From Pseudomonas fluorescens (GTDB lineage Bacteria > Pseudomonadota > Gammaproteobacteria > Pseudomonadales > Pseudomonadaceae), in the NCBI RefSeq assembly GCF_902498065.1, contig NZ_CABVIR010000011.1, positions 1-64,000 of the forward strand: a DNA stretch of 64,000 nt, given 5' to 3'. This document shows, in pieces, positions 7,598 through 15,662 of the stretch; the stretch's first letter is position 1; each line of letters opens with the position of its first letter. A program made the position numbers and the translations under genes. The notes beneath the pieces are model-generated. The model saw only the letters and a program-made list of their open reading frames with translations. It had not been told where the DNA came from and did not search any database.

Positions 7598-8251
7598 TTA
7601 CTTCCAGCTATGGATCGGCCAGCCGGCTTTTTCGGCGTGCTCGAGCAGTACCGGATCAGGGTTCACCACGTGTGGGAAATCTACCTTCAGCAGCAGCGGC
7701 AAATCGTTGCGTGAATCCGAGTAGAAACTCGCGCCCTCCAGGTTTTCTTCTTCCGCATCCAGCCACTCCAGCAAGCGCGTGATCTTGCCTTCACGGTAGG
7801 TCAGCGTGCCGACGGTGTGGCCGCTATAAACCCCATGCAACACTTCCAGCTCGATGCCGAGAATCTCGTCGATGCCCAAACGGTCGGCAATCGGCCTGAC
7901 CAGGTGCGTACCCGACGCCGAAATCACCAGAATCCGGTCGCCCGCCTTGCGGTGCGCGGCGATGGCTTTGGTGGCGTCGCTGAAGATGATCGGTTCGATG
8001 AAGTCTTCCACCCACGGGCCCACCAGATGGTCGACCTCTTCCGGCGTGCGTCCGATCATCGGCTCGAGGCTGAAGGTCATGTAGTCCTCCATGCGCAGCT
8101 TGCCGTGGCTGTAAGCGTCCATCAATTCGTTGTTCTGACGCATGAACGACTCGGGATCGACCCAGCCCAGCCGGCCCATCTGTTCGCTCCAGAGGGTGGC
8201 GCAGTCGCCGTGGATCAGGGTTTCGTCCAGATCAAAAATTGCCAGGGCCAT
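7598..8251 (-). CDS. HAD-IB family phosphatase (SerB-like fold), last gene of the uptake operon
   Basis: A 217-residue HAD hydrolase. Motif I is FDLDETL (nucleophile Asp near residue 8), motif II is VISASGT, and motif III/IV is FYSDSRNDLPLL. A helical cap follows motif I, as in the HAD-IB subfamily of phosphoserine-phosphatase-like enzymes. The gene starts 34 bases after the ABC ATPase gene on the same strand, so it is probably co-transcribed. With the phosphatase-superfamily enzyme upstream it suggests that the imported compound is an organophosphate or phosphonate whose phosphate is removed inside the cell. The exact substrate cannot be read from the sequence. The order with the transporter matches P. 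aeruginosa PA3249-PA3255 as I recall it. Confidence 0.85.
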   Translation of the reverse strand: MALAIFDLDETLIHGDCATLWSEQMGRLGWVDPESFMRQNNELMDAYSHGKLRMEDYMTFSLEPMIGRTPEEVDHLVGPWVEDFIEPIIFSDATKAIAAHRKAGDRILVISASGTHLVRPIADRLGIDEILGIELEVLHGVYSGHTVGTLTYREGKITRLLEWLDAEEENLEGASFYSDSRNDLPLLLKVDFPHVVNPDPVLLEHAEKAGWPIHSWK

Positions 8252-8285
8252 CAGTGCAGTTCTCTCTTCAACATCAGCAAAGTCA

Positions 8286-9275
8286 TCAGGCTACCTCACA
8301 CAGGGCCGACGGATCGATGGAAAGCGCCAAGCGCTGACCATCGGGGTGCAGATCGGCCGCCGAGCGGTTGAGCACATCCACCACCAATTCCACGCCGCGA
8401 GCTTCAACCCGGTAGCGAATCACGTTGCCAAGCAGGCTATGGCTGCGCACTTGAGCGTCTAGCTCGCCATTCAGGCTCAGTTCGATGGCTTCCGGGCGAA
8501 TCGCCAGGCGATGGGTGATTGGTCGTTGCAGCAGTTTCGTGGCGCTGTCGGCGTCCAGCAGGTTGTAGTTGCCGATGAAGCCGGCGGCAAAAACATCCAC
8601 GGGCGCGGTGTACAGGGTTTCGGCGTCGCCGCTCTGTACGATTTTTCCTTGATTCATCAGGAAAATCCGGTCAGACATGGTCAGGGCTTCTTCCTGATCG
8701 TGTGTGACGAAGATCGTAGTCAGGCCGAGTTCGCGCTGGATCTGACGGATCTGTTCGCGCAAGTGCTTGCGAATCCGCGCATCGAGGGCCGACAGCGGTT
8801 CGTCCAGCAACAACAGACGTGGACGAGTCACCAATGAGCGGGCGAGGGCGACACGCTGACATTGACCGCCGGACAGTTGATGCGGATAGCGCGCAGCGAA
8901 ATCGTTGAGTTCCACCAGTTGCAACACTTCGGCGACGCGCTTCTGGCTGTCGTCGCTGTTGACCTTCTGCATGCGCAAACCGAAGGCGACGTTCTGCTCC
9001 ACGGTCATGTTGGGGAACAGCGCATAACTCTGGAAGACCATGCCGATGCCGCGCTTCTGCGGGCTCAGCGGTACGAGATCGTGGCCATCGAGCAGGATCT
9101 TGCCGCCATCTACCGACGTCAGCCCGGCGATGCAGCGCAGCAGCGTCGATTTACCGCAGCCGGACGGGCCGAGGAGGGTGACGAATTCACCCTTGCGGAT
9201 TTCGCAGTTGATGTCGCTGAACACCGTGGTGCCCGCGTAGTTTTTCTGTAAGTGTTGGACGCTGACATAGCTCAT
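8286..9275 (-). CDS. ABC transporter ATP-binding protein (spermidine/2-aminoethylphosphonate/iron type, with TOBE domain)
   Basis: A 329-residue ATPase that drives the import system encoded by its neighbours. Walker A is GPSGCGKSTLL (~37), the Q-loop lies in MVFQSYALFPNM, the signature is LSGGQCQRVALARSL, Walker B is LLLLDEPLSALD, and the switch His is in VTHDQEEAL. After ~240 residues comes a TOBE-like C-terminal domain (IRPEAIEL ... LLGNVIRYRV), typical of PotA/PhnT/FbpC-like ATPases. Its ATG overlaps the stop codon of the preceding permease gene (ATGA at 9272-9275), showing translational coupling. Confidence 0.93.
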   Translation of the reverse strand: MSYVSVQHLQKNYAGTTVFSDINCEIRKGEFVTLLGPSGCGKSTLLRCIAGLTSVDGGKILLDGHDLVPLSPQKRGIGMVFQSYALFPNMTVEQNVAFGLRMQKVNSDDSQKRVAEVLQLVELNDFAARYPHQLSGGQCQRVALARSLVTRPRLLLLDEPLSALDARIRKHLREQIRQIQRELGLTTIFVTHDQEEALTMSDRIFLMNQGKIVQSGDAETLYTAPVDVFAAGFIGNYNLLDADSATKLLQRPITHRLAIRPEAIELSLNGELDAQVRSHSLLGNVIRYRVEARGVELVVDVLNRSAADLHPDGQRLALSIDPSALCEVA

Positions 9276-10072
9276 TCGCTTTTGTCCTTGTTCAAGATAT
9301 TGGCCGCCCAGGTCAGAACCAGCACAAAGAGGAAGTAGGAAATCACCACCGCACTGGTGAAGTGGCCGCTGCTGTTACGCATGTTGTTGAGGTAGACCTG
9401 CAGGGTTTCGTAACGGGTACCGACAAGGATATTGGCGAATACGAACTCTCCGAACAGGAACGAGAACGACAGCAGCAACGCCACCATCAAGCCCTTGCGC
9501 AGGTTCGGCAGTACGACCAGGAACGCAGCTTGCCAGGTGCTGGCGCCGAGGAGTTGAGCGGCGTCCATCAGGTCGTGCAGGTTGATGGCTTGCAGGTTAT
9601 TGGTGATTGCCCGGTACATGAACGGCAGCGCCACGGTGAAATAGCAGCCGATCAGAATCCAGGGCGTGCCGACCATCGCGAGCGGCCCCGACCCGTAGAG
9701 CTGCAACAACCCCACCGATGACACCACCGGCGGCACCGCGAACGGCAGCAGGATCAGGATGTTCATCCACGCGTCGAGTTTCGGGAAGTGGTAATGCACC
9801 ACGAACAGCAGCGGCAGAATCAGCACCACTGCCAGGATCAGCGAGCCGACGCAGACGAGCAGCGATTGGCCGAAAGCACTCAGGAAACGCGGATCGCTCC
9901 ACAGCTCTACGTACCATTTGATGCTGAAACCGCTGGGCAGAATGGTTGCCGACCAACTGCTGGAAATCGAGTAGATAAACGTGCCGACCAGCGGCAGCAA
10001 CAGAATGGCAAACAGCAGGTACACCACGACGCGGTGATACACACCGGCGGGGCCCAATTCAGCGCGAGACAT
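9272..10072 (-). CDS. ABC transporter permease (second inner-membrane subunit)
   Basis: A 266-residue PotC/PhnV-like permease with about six membrane segments (for example VVYLLFAILLLPLVGTFIYS, SLILAVVLILPLLFV and the C-terminal VISYFLFVLVLTW). The cytoplasmic EAA loop is seen as LMDAAQLLGASTWQAAFLVVLP, the docking site for the ATPase. The ATG at 10072 has a strong ribosome site (GAGGAGCT) and lies inside the last codons of the preceding permease gene (14-base overlap). Confidence 0.92.
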   Translation of the reverse strand: MSRAELGPAGVYHRVVVYLLFAILLLPLVGTFIYSISSSWSATILPSGFSIKWYVELWSDPRFLSAFGQSLLVCVGSLILAVVLILPLLFVVHYHFPKLDAWMNILILLPFAVPPVVSSVGLLQLYGSGPLAMVGTPWILIGCYFTVALPFMYRAITNNLQAINLHDLMDAAQLLGASTWQAAFLVVLPNLRKGLMVALLLSFSFLFGEFVFANILVGTRYETLQVYLNNMRNSSGHFTSAVVISYFLFVLVLTWAANILNKDKSE

Positions 10073-10904
10073 GGTAGCTCCTCTTCAACAGCAGCTGATG
10101 CACGACGGTCACCAGGGTCATCAACGCCACCAGCACCACGGCCAGGGCACTGGCCAGGTTCGGGTCCAGGGAAATGTCGCCGGAGACCATCGCTGCAATA
10201 CGGATCGTCAGCACGTTGAAGTTGCCGGTGGTCAGGGCATACACCGTGGCGTAGGCGCCGAGGGCGTTGGCCAGCAGGATCACGAACGTGCCGAGCAGCG
10301 CAGGCGTCAGCACCGGCAAACCGATGTGTCGCCAGAATTGCCAGCTGTTGGCGCCGAGCAGTTCGGCGGACTCACGCCAGTCTTCGCGCAGGGCGTCGAA
10401 GGCCGGGTAGAGCAGCAGCACGCCCAGGGGAATCTGGAAGTAGGTGTAGAGAATGATCAGCCCGGTTTTCGAGTACAGGTTGAAGTCCTCAATGATCCCG
10501 GCCTGCTTGAGCATGATGGTTATGCTGCCGTTGAAACCCAGCAGGATGATGAACGCGAAAGCCAACGGGACGCCGGAGAAATTGCTGGTCATGTTGGCGA
10601 AGGCGTTGACGAAGTTGCGCAGCTTCGAGTCGACCCGGCGCAGGGAGTAGGCGCCGAGTACGGCGATGATGATCCCGAACACACTGGACCAGAAACTGAT
10701 CTCGAGGCTGTACTGGATCGCCTGCAGATAGAACTTCGAATTGAAGATCCGGGTGAAGTTGGCCAGGCCCCAGCCGAACTCTTCCGATTGCAGGCTGTTG
10801 ATCATCACCCATACCAGCGGGGCGATCTCGAACACGATAAAGAACAGCGCGAAGGGCACCAGGCACAAGGCCGCCAGCCATTTGCCGCGAGTCATGGCAT
10901 TCAC
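10059..10904 (-). CDS. ABC transporter permease (first inner-membrane subunit)
   Basis: A PotB/PhnU-like permease of about 281 residues with six predicted membrane segments (WLAALCLVPFALFFIVFEIA at the N terminus) and an EAA loop, WRESAELLGANSWQFWRHIG. I chose the GTG at 10904, which overlaps the stop codon of the phosphatase gene (GTGA) and has GGGAG eight bases upstream. The ATG at 10895 is in frame but too far from that site. Together with the next gene it forms the membrane channel. Confidence 0.9.
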   Translation of the reverse strand: MNAMTRGKWLAALCLVPFALFFIVFEIAPLVWVMINSLQSEEFGWGLANFTRIFNSKFYLQAIQYSLEISFWSSVFGIIIAVLGAYSLRRVDSKLRNFVNAFANMTSNFSGVPLAFAFIILLGFNGSITIMLKQAGIIEDFNLYSKTGLIILYTYFQIPLGVLLLYPAFDALREDWRESAELLGANSWQFWRHIGLPVLTPALLGTFVILLANALGAYATVYALTTGNFNVLTIRIAAMVSGDISLDPNLASALAVVLVALMTLVTVVHQLLLKRSYHVSR

Positions 10905-11707
10905 TTGAGCAGCTCCCGGCACACTGGTTTGTCGTGGGTCACGCCCAGCAGTTCGCAGACAGTGCCGCAGATTTCGGTTTGTTTCGGTGCGGCGCTGGCG
11001 TTGAAGCTGAAGGCGTCGCCGAACACGAACAATGGAACTTCGCGCTCCTCTGGCAACAGGCCGTTGTGGGAGCGGTCGTTGTTCATGCCGTGGTCAGCGG
11101 TCACCAGCACCTGGTAACCGGCGTCGAGCCAGCCTTGCAGGTAGTCGGCGAGGATGATGTCCGCCGAGCGGGCGCTGTTGCGGTATTGCGGTGTGTCGAG
11201 GCCGTGCTTGTGTCCGGCGTCGTCGATATTCATGGGGTGCACCAGCAGGAAATTCGGCGCATGGCGCAGGCGCAGGTTTTCCGCGTCGGCGAACAGGTGC
11301 GAATCCGGGTAATGGTCGTTCCAGTAGAAATGTCCGTGCTGGATCGGCAATTCGGGGGCGTCGGTGTGACGGTCCCGGGCGGGCACGAACGGCGAGCGGT
11401 TATACAGCTCACTGACCCAGTGATAGGCCGCAGCGGCGGTTTTCAGTCCGGCGTCAGTCGCGTAGTGATAGATGCTGCGCTGATTGGACAGGCGCGAGAC
11501 GTTGTTGTGGACGATGCCACTGTCGATCGGCGTGACGCCGGTCAGGATGCATTCATACAGCGGGCGGGACAGGGCCGGCAGTTCGCACTCCAGTTTGTAG
11601 AGCGCCGCGCGTCTTGCGCCAACATACGCCTGCAGGTGCCCCATGGCGTGGCGCGCAACTTCGTAACTGAGGCCGTCGAGCACGACAAGGATGACGTTGT
11701 GCTTCAT
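10901..11707 (-). CDS. Alkaline phosphatase superfamily hydrolase (nucleotide pyrophosphatase/phosphonoacetate hydrolase-like)
   Basis: A 268-residue metal-dependent hydrolase without a signal peptide, so it acts in the cytoplasm. Metal ligands of the superfamily are visible: the first Asp in ILVVLDGLSYE (residue ~10), NIDDAGHKHG (Asp and His pair) and VTADHGMNND (Asp-His). The likely nucleophile is the Ser/Thr around ELPALSRPLYECILTGVTP. The start MKHNVILVVLDG at 11707 was chosen because the in-frame codons further upstream lie in a REPIN. Its place between a binding protein and two permeases suggests it cleaves the imported molecule, possibly a phosphonate or phosphodiester. The substrate is unproven. 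Confidence 0.85.
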   Translation of the reverse strand: MKHNVILVVLDGLSYEVARHAMGHLQAYVGARRAALYKLECELPALSRPLYECILTGVTPIDSGIVHNNVSRLSNQRSIYHYATDAGLKTAAAAYHWVSELYNRSPFVPARDRHTDAPELPIQHGHFYWNDHYPDSHLFADAENLRLRHAPNFLLVHPMNIDDAGHKHGLDTPQYRNSARSADIILADYLQGWLDAGYQVLVTADHGMNNDRSHNGLLPEEREVPLFVFGDAFSFNASAAPKQTEICGTVCELLGVTHDKPVCRELLK

Positions 11708-11746
11708 AGGGGCGGAACTCCGCGAAACAGATGGATCGACAAAATC

Positions 11747-11831
11747 TGCAGGAGCCGGCTTGCTGGCGATCAAGGCACCGCGGTTCATCAGAGCACCGCG
11801 GTGATGCATCGCCAGCAAGCCGGCTCCTACA
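11747..11831. repeat. REPIN inside the uptake operon
   Basis: TGCAGGAGCCGGCTTGCTGG at 11747-11766 and its inverted copy ending in CCGGCTCCTACA (11808-11831) fold on each other, with an inner CACCGCGG/CCGCGGTG stem. It separates the binding-protein gene from the rest of the operon. In other operons such a REP raises the upstream transcript relative to the downstream genes, which would suit a binding protein needed in excess. Confidence 0.88.
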
Positions 11832-11837
11832 CGGGTG

Positions 11838-12902
11838 TTACTTCATTTCGACGATGACTTCTTCGTTCCACTTCTGAGGAAGGGCCTTGGAAGTCTTTTC
11901 CCACGCGTCCGCGTCCTTGATCGGGGTCACGCCTTTGTACTGCTCGTTAGGCAGCAACTGAGCCTGAACATCGGCTGGCAATGTCAGGTGTTCGGCACGG
12001 ATCGGACGAGCGTTGCCGCGCGCCAGGTTGATCTGGCCGGCGTCGCTGAAGATGTATTCGCGGGCCAGTTTGGCGGCGTTCGGGTGCTTGGCGTATTTGT
12101 TGATGATGGTGGTGTAACCGGAAATCACCGAGCCGTCGGAAGGAATCAGCACGGTGTAGTCATCCGGATTAGCCATCTTGGCCTTGTAGCTCAGGCCGTT
12201 GAAGTCCCAGACCACACCGACTTCGATCTCACCCTTTTCCATGGTGGCAATCGTCGGGTTGGCCATGGACAGGCGGCCTTGCTTGGCGATGTCGGCGAAC
12301 AGCAACAGCGCCGGCTGAAGGTTCTTCTCATCGCCACCGTTGGCAAGGGCTGCCGCCAGGACGCCGTTGGCGGCTTGTGCGGCGGTGCTGACGTCACCGA
12401 TGGAAACCTTGTATTTACCGGTCTTCAGATCAGCCCATTTGGTCGGGGCATCCGAACCATGCAGCAGCTTGTTGTTGATGATGAAGGCGATGGTGCCGGT
12501 GTAGGCCAGCGCCCAGTTGCCGTCCTTGTCTTTAGCCCAGCTCGGAATCTGATCCCAAGTGCTTGGCTTGTAAGGCTGGACAACGTCTTGCTTGACCGCA
12601 ATCGGACCGAACGCTGCTCCGACGTCGCCGATGTCGGCCGTGGCGTTGTCTTTTTCAGCTTTGAACTTGGCGATTTCCTGGGCCGAGCTCATGTCGGTGT
12701 CGATGTGTTTCAGGCCGTAGTTCTTGGCGAGGTCATCCCAGGTGCCTTTCCAGTTGGCCCAGTTGTCGGGCATGCCGACACTGTTGACGGCACCTTCCGC
12801 TTTCGCCGCGGCTTCCAGGGTTTTCAAATCATCAGCCGCCATGGCGGCGGTGCACATGGCAATGGTCGAGCCTAACAGTGATGCCAGGAAAAGCTTTTTC
12901 AT
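11838..12902 (-). CDS. Periplasmic substrate-binding protein of the ABC uptake system
   Basis: A 354-residue protein with a Sec signal peptide (MKKLFLASLLGSTIAMCTAAMAADD; cleavage after AMA). The mature part is an extracellular solute-binding protein of the AfuA/2-aminoethylphosphonate/polyamine type, with ADIGDVGAAFGPIAVKQD, TYGTIAFIINNK-like strands, VGVVWDFNGLSYKA and the hinge region GDVSTAAQAANG. It captures the solute and delivers it to the two permeases. It is the first gene of the operon, with ribosome site AAAGGAGC before the ATG, and is preceded by an operator-like site in the divergent promoter region. Ligand specificity is not readable; the phosphatase partners favour an organophosphorus compound over iron. 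Confidence 0.9.
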   Translation of the reverse strand: MKKLFLASLLGSTIAMCTAAMAADDLKTLEAAAKAEGAVNSVGMPDNWANWKGTWDDLAKNYGLKHIDTDMSSAQEIAKFKAEKDNATADIGDVGAAFGPIAVKQDVVQPYKPSTWDQIPSWAKDKDGNWALAYTGTIAFIINNKLLHGSDAPTKWADLKTGKYKVSIGDVSTAAQAANGVLAAALANGGDEKNLQPALLLFADIAKQGRLSMANPTIATMEKGEIEVGVVWDFNGLSYKAKMANPDDYTVLIPSDGSVISGYTTIINKYAKHPNAAKLAREYIFSDAGQINLARGNARPIRAEHLTLPADVQAQLLPNEQYKGVTPIKDADAWEKTSKALPQKWNEEVIVEMK

Positions 12903-12946
12903 CCGAAGCTCCTTTGGGCGTTTTCAACGCTGCGATTGCGGTGGTG

Positions 12947-12960
12947 TTGGTCTAGGTCAG
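12947..12960. promoter_or_regulatory. Operator-like site before the uptake operon
   Basis: TTGGTCTAGGTCAG shares the octamer TGGTCTAG with the site in front of the regulator gene. GntR/HutC-family regulators with UTRA domains often bind TGGTCTAGACCA-like palindromes. It lies ~45 bases upstream of the binding-protein start. Confidence 0.5.
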
Positions 12961-13224
12961 CAATACCTGAGCCAATCTAGGCGCCTCTGATGACATTTTG
13001 ATGTCGACCAGCGGTCCTCCTCTATTTTTTGTGCAACAACGCTCAGGCTTCGGGATAAGCGTAGACCATGGCTAACGAGCTGATATAAAAGGACTTGGCC
13101 ATGATATTGCAGGCACCTGACGGAACCGTTCGGCGCCTTTGTCATCTGTCAGTCATCTGCAGTGCCTAGGCTTGCAGACAGTTGACGGAGCCGTTTCAAA
13201 GGACGGTTTCGCTCCGAAACAGTG

Positions 13225-13238
13225 CTGGTCTAGTCCAG
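13225..13238. promoter_or_regulatory. Operator-like palindrome before the GntR regulator gene
   Basis: CTGGTCTAGTCCAG is a palindrome apart from one symmetric mismatch pair (CTGG-N-CTAG-N-CCAG). It ends 13 bases before the GntR start codon and shares TGGTCTAG with 12948-12955, so it is the best candidate for autoregulation. Confidence 0.55.
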
Positions 13239-13251
13239 ATAGGTAACGTTG

Positions 13252-13965
13252 ATGCGCATCGAGACAACCAAAGCGGTGACAGCCATCGGGCAGGTTCTTC
13301 AGGAGCAGCTCGACCACGGCCTGTTGGCACCCGGCAGCAAGTTGCCGGCGGAGCGCAAGCTCAGTGAGTTGTTTGGTACCACGCGCATTACCGTGCGTGA
13401 AGCGTTGCTTCAGTTGGAAGCCCAAGGGCAGATTTATCGCGAAGAGCGGCGGGGCTGGTTCGTGTCGCCACCGCGCCTGGCTTACAACCTGATGCAACGC
13501 AGCCACTTCCACGCGATGGTCAGCGCTCAGGGGCGGGTGCCGTCCACGGAGGTGATTTCGGCACGCTTGCAACCGGCGTCGGCGGCGGTCTGTGCCTGGT
13601 TGCAGTTGCCGGCGTTGTCGAGCGTGATTCAGATCTGCCGCGCTCGGCGAATTGACGAGCGGCTGGTGTTGTATGTGGAGCACTACCTCAATCCGCAGTA
13701 TTTCCCGGGGATTCTCGAGTTTGATCTGAATCAGTCGATCACCGAGCTGTACGCGCGGCATTACGATTTGCACTACGGGCGGGTGCGTTTCGAGATCGTG
13801 CCGACAGCGTTGTCGGTGGATGCGTCGGCGGCGTTACGGGTGTCGGTCGGGAGCCCGGGATTGCGCATTGCCCGGGTCAATTACGATCAGCATGAGCGGC
13901 TGATCGATTGTGACCTGGAGTTCTGGCGACATGATGCGATTCATGTCGGCGTTGATGTGGTCTGA
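13252..13965 (+). CDS. GntR/HutC-family transcriptional regulator with UTRA effector domain
   Basis: A 237-residue regulator. The N-terminal winged helix (about 1-70) shows the GntR pattern PGSKLPAERKLSELFGTTR followed by ITVREALLQLEAQG. The UTRA domain (about 85-235) is marked by VISARLQPAS, RARRIDERLVLYVEHYLNP and LRIARVNYDQHERLIDCDLEFW. UTRA domains bind small molecules, often the substrate of the neighbouring pathway. The gene is divergent from the uptake operon and the two share TGGTCTAG boxes, so it probably represses both until the ligand appears. ATG 13252 is preferred over the adjacent TTG at 13249 because AGG at 13241-13243 is correctly spaced. Confidence 0.92.
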   Translation: MRIETTKAVTAIGQVLQEQLDHGLLAPGSKLPAERKLSELFGTTRITVREALLQLEAQGQIYREERRGWFVSPPRLAYNLMQRSHFHAMVSAQGRVPSTEVISARLQPASAAVCAWLQLPALSSVIQICRARRIDERLVLYVEHYLNPQYFPGILEFDLNQSITELYARHYDLHYGRVRFEIVPTALSVDASAALRVSVGSPGLRIARVNYDQHERLIDCDLEFWRHDAIHVGVDVV

Positions 13966-13995
13966 GTCGGGCGGCCGCAGGTCTCGGTTTTTTCA

Positions 13996-14763
13996 TCAGC
14001 CGAAGCGATAAATGTCCATGCCCAGGGCGCCCATGGTGAATCCCTGGTGAATGATGCTGAATGACCCGCCGGCACCGCGGGCAAAGTACAACGGCAACAA
14101 ATGTTCATCGCTCGGGTGGTTGCGCACGGCGTTCGGTGCTTGCTGACGATAGTCGTGGAGGGCGGCTTCGTCGTTGGCTTCAAGTTTCTCGATCATCCAG
14201 TCGCGAAACACCTTCGCCCACGGTTCGACGCTTTCCGGGCCAGCGTGCCAGTCCAGTTCGCGCAGGTTGTGGGTGATGCTGCCCGAGCCAATCAACAGCA
14301 CACCGTGTTCGCGCAAGCTTCCAAGGGCTTGGCCGACGCGGGTTTGCAGCGCAGGACCGCCGTGTGTGGGCAGCGAGACTTGCACCACCGGGATATCGGC
14401 CTGCGGATACATCAACGACAACGGCACCCAGACGCCATGGTCGAAAGGCCGTTTGCTGTCGATGCGGGCGGGCAGGTCACTGCGCTTGAGCAACTCGACA
14501 ACCTCTGTCGCCAATTGTGGATCGCCGGGCGCAGGGTATTGCACCTCGAACAACGCTTTTGGAAAGCCGCCGAAGTCATGCCAGGTTTCAGGCTGTGGGT
14601 TGCCGCTGACCAGCAATTCATTACTTTCCCAATGCGCGGAAACAATCACGATGGCCCGGGGCTTCGGCAATGCAGCCGCCAGGCGTGCGAGGGCCGGCCC
14701 GCTGGCGCCGGGTTCCAGTGCCAGCATCGGTGAGCCATGAGAGATGTAAAGGCTGGGAAACAT
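13996..14763 (-). CDS. DODA-type extradiol ring-cleavage dioxygenase (YgiD/LigB superfamily)
   Basis: A 255-residue cytoplasmic protein of the class III extradiol dioxygenase family. The conserved metal and active-site histidines are in ISHGSPM, VSAHWES, PFDHGVWVPL and NHPSDEHLLPLYF. The family includes plant and fungal 4,5-DOPA dioxygenase and E. coli YgiD, which opens catechol rings of DOPA using Fe2+ (or Zn2+). The natural substrate in pseudomonads is unclear. It is divergent from tpm; ATG 14763 is preceded by CAGGAGCTC, a good ribosome site. Confidence 0.9.
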   Translation of the reverse strand: MFPSLYISHGSPMLALEPGASGPALARLAAALPKPRAIVIVSAHWESNELLVSGNPQPETWHDFGGFPKALFEVQYPAPGDPQLATEVVELLKRSDLPARIDSKRPFDHGVWVPLSLMYPQADIPVVQVSLPTHGGPALQTRVGQALGSLREHGVLLIGSGSITHNLRELDWHAGPESVEPWAKVFRDWMIEKLEANDEAALHDYRQQAPNAVRNHPSDEHLLPLYFARGAGGSFSIIHQGFTMGALGMDIYRFG

Positions 14764-14865
14764 GAATGAGCTCCTGAGAGTAAGATGGCCCTATCTTCAG
14801 TCAGATCATTGATCTAAATCTAATATAAGTTTTAGGGTGTTTTGATCGAATTTTCGGGGTTATTT

Positions 14866-15522
14866 ATGCAGCCGGAGTTTTGGCACAAGCGGTGGACGTC
14901 GAATCAGATCGGCTTTCATCTGCCGGAAGTGAATCCATATTTGCAACGGTACTGGCCTCAGTTGGGCCTGGAGGAAGGGGCGCGCGTACTGGTGCCGTTA
15001 TGTGGGAAAAGCCTGGATTTGCTATGGCTGGCGAAATGCGGTCACGAAGTGTTGGGTGTCGAGTTGTCGGAAAAAGCAGTGGAAGACTTTTTCCACGAGC
15101 ACCAATTTGACCCGGATGTCAGCGATCAAGGGCCTTTTACGGTGTATCGGGCGGGTTCGATCGAGATCTGGTGTGGTGATTTCTTCGCCTTGACTGCCGG
15201 GGATGTTGCCGATTGCAGCGCTTTGTACGACCGCGCAGCGTTGATTGCCTTGCCACCGAAGATGCGAGAGCAATATGCGGCTCACCTGATCCGGATTCTG
15301 CCGAAAGACTCTTTGGGGCTTTTGATCACGCTGGATTACGACCAGGCGCAAAAAGACGGGCCGCCGTTTGCCGTGCTTGATGATGAAGTGCAACGGTTGT
15401 TCGGCGCGGTGTGGTCGCTGAAGATTCTGGAAGACCAGGATGTCCTGGGTGAGAGCTGGAAGTTTATCGAGAGCGGCGTAACGCGACTTGAGGAGCGGGT
15501 TTATCGGGTTTCCAGCCGATAA
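14866..15522 (+). CDS. tpm: Thiopurine S-methyltransferase, also methylates selenium/tellurium compounds
   Basis: A 218-residue SAM-dependent methyltransferase. MQPEFWHKRWTSNQIGFH is the characteristic N terminus of bacterial TPMT. SAM-binding motifs are VLVPLCGKSLDLLWLAKCGH and VLGVELSEKAVEDFF, followed by CGDFFAL and DRAALIALPPKMR. Bacterial Tpm in Pseudomonas methylates thiopurines, selenite/selenomethionine derivatives and tellurite. I chose ATG 14866 rather than a TTG 24 bases earlier because of the GGGGT ribosome site and the family N terminus. A degenerate REP hairpin and a terminator follow. Confidence 0.95.
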   Translation: MQPEFWHKRWTSNQIGFHLPEVNPYLQRYWPQLGLEEGARVLVPLCGKSLDLLWLAKCGHEVLGVELSEKAVEDFFHEHQFDPDVSDQGPFTVYRAGSIEIWCGDFFALTAGDVADCSALYDRAALIALPPKMREQYAAHLIRILPKDSLGLLITLDYDQAQKDGPPFAVLDDEVQRLFGAVWSLKILEDQDVLGESWKFIESGVTRLEERVYRVSSR

Positions 15523-15538
15523 ACGTGTGTTGTTTGTA

Positions 15539-15588
15539 CTGACCTCATCGCGGGCTTGGTCCGGGCGGCGTTCCGACGATGAGGTCAG
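15539..15588. repeat. Degenerate REP hairpin after tpm
   Basis: CTGACCTCATCG (15539-15550) pairs perfectly with CGATGAGGTCAG (15577-15588). The interior contains CGCGGGCTTGGTCCG, reminiscent of the REP core. Confidence 0.7.
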
Positions 15589-15617
15589 AGTAAGCACCAC
15601 ACAATTCAGACAGACAA

Positions 15618-15645
15618 AAAAGGCCCGCATCGCTGCGGGCCTTTT
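15618..15645. terminator. Bidirectional rho-independent terminator between tpm and htpX
   Basis: AAAAGGCCCGCA (15618-15629) pairs with TGCGGGCCTTTT (15634-15645) around a TCGC loop, with A-rich and T-rich flanks on both sides, so it can end transcription of both converging genes. Confidence 0.93.
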
Positions 15646-15662
15646 CTTTAGTGCGGAACCTC

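Larger units (their letters stand above)
12903..13251. promoter_or_regulatory. Divergent promoter region between uptake operon and GntR regulator
   Basis: This 349-base gap separates the divergent binding-protein and GntR/UTRA genes. It contains two related operator-like sites, annotated separately, and a CCGTTTC...GGTTTCGC...CGAAAC repeat at about 13191-13220. I could not place convincing -35/-10 pairs. Confidence 0.6.

Noticed and set aside
11708..11818. N-terminal extension of the phosphatase-superfamily gene
   Set aside because: It would be translated from REPIN sequence; the family N terminus starts at MKHNVILVVLDG.
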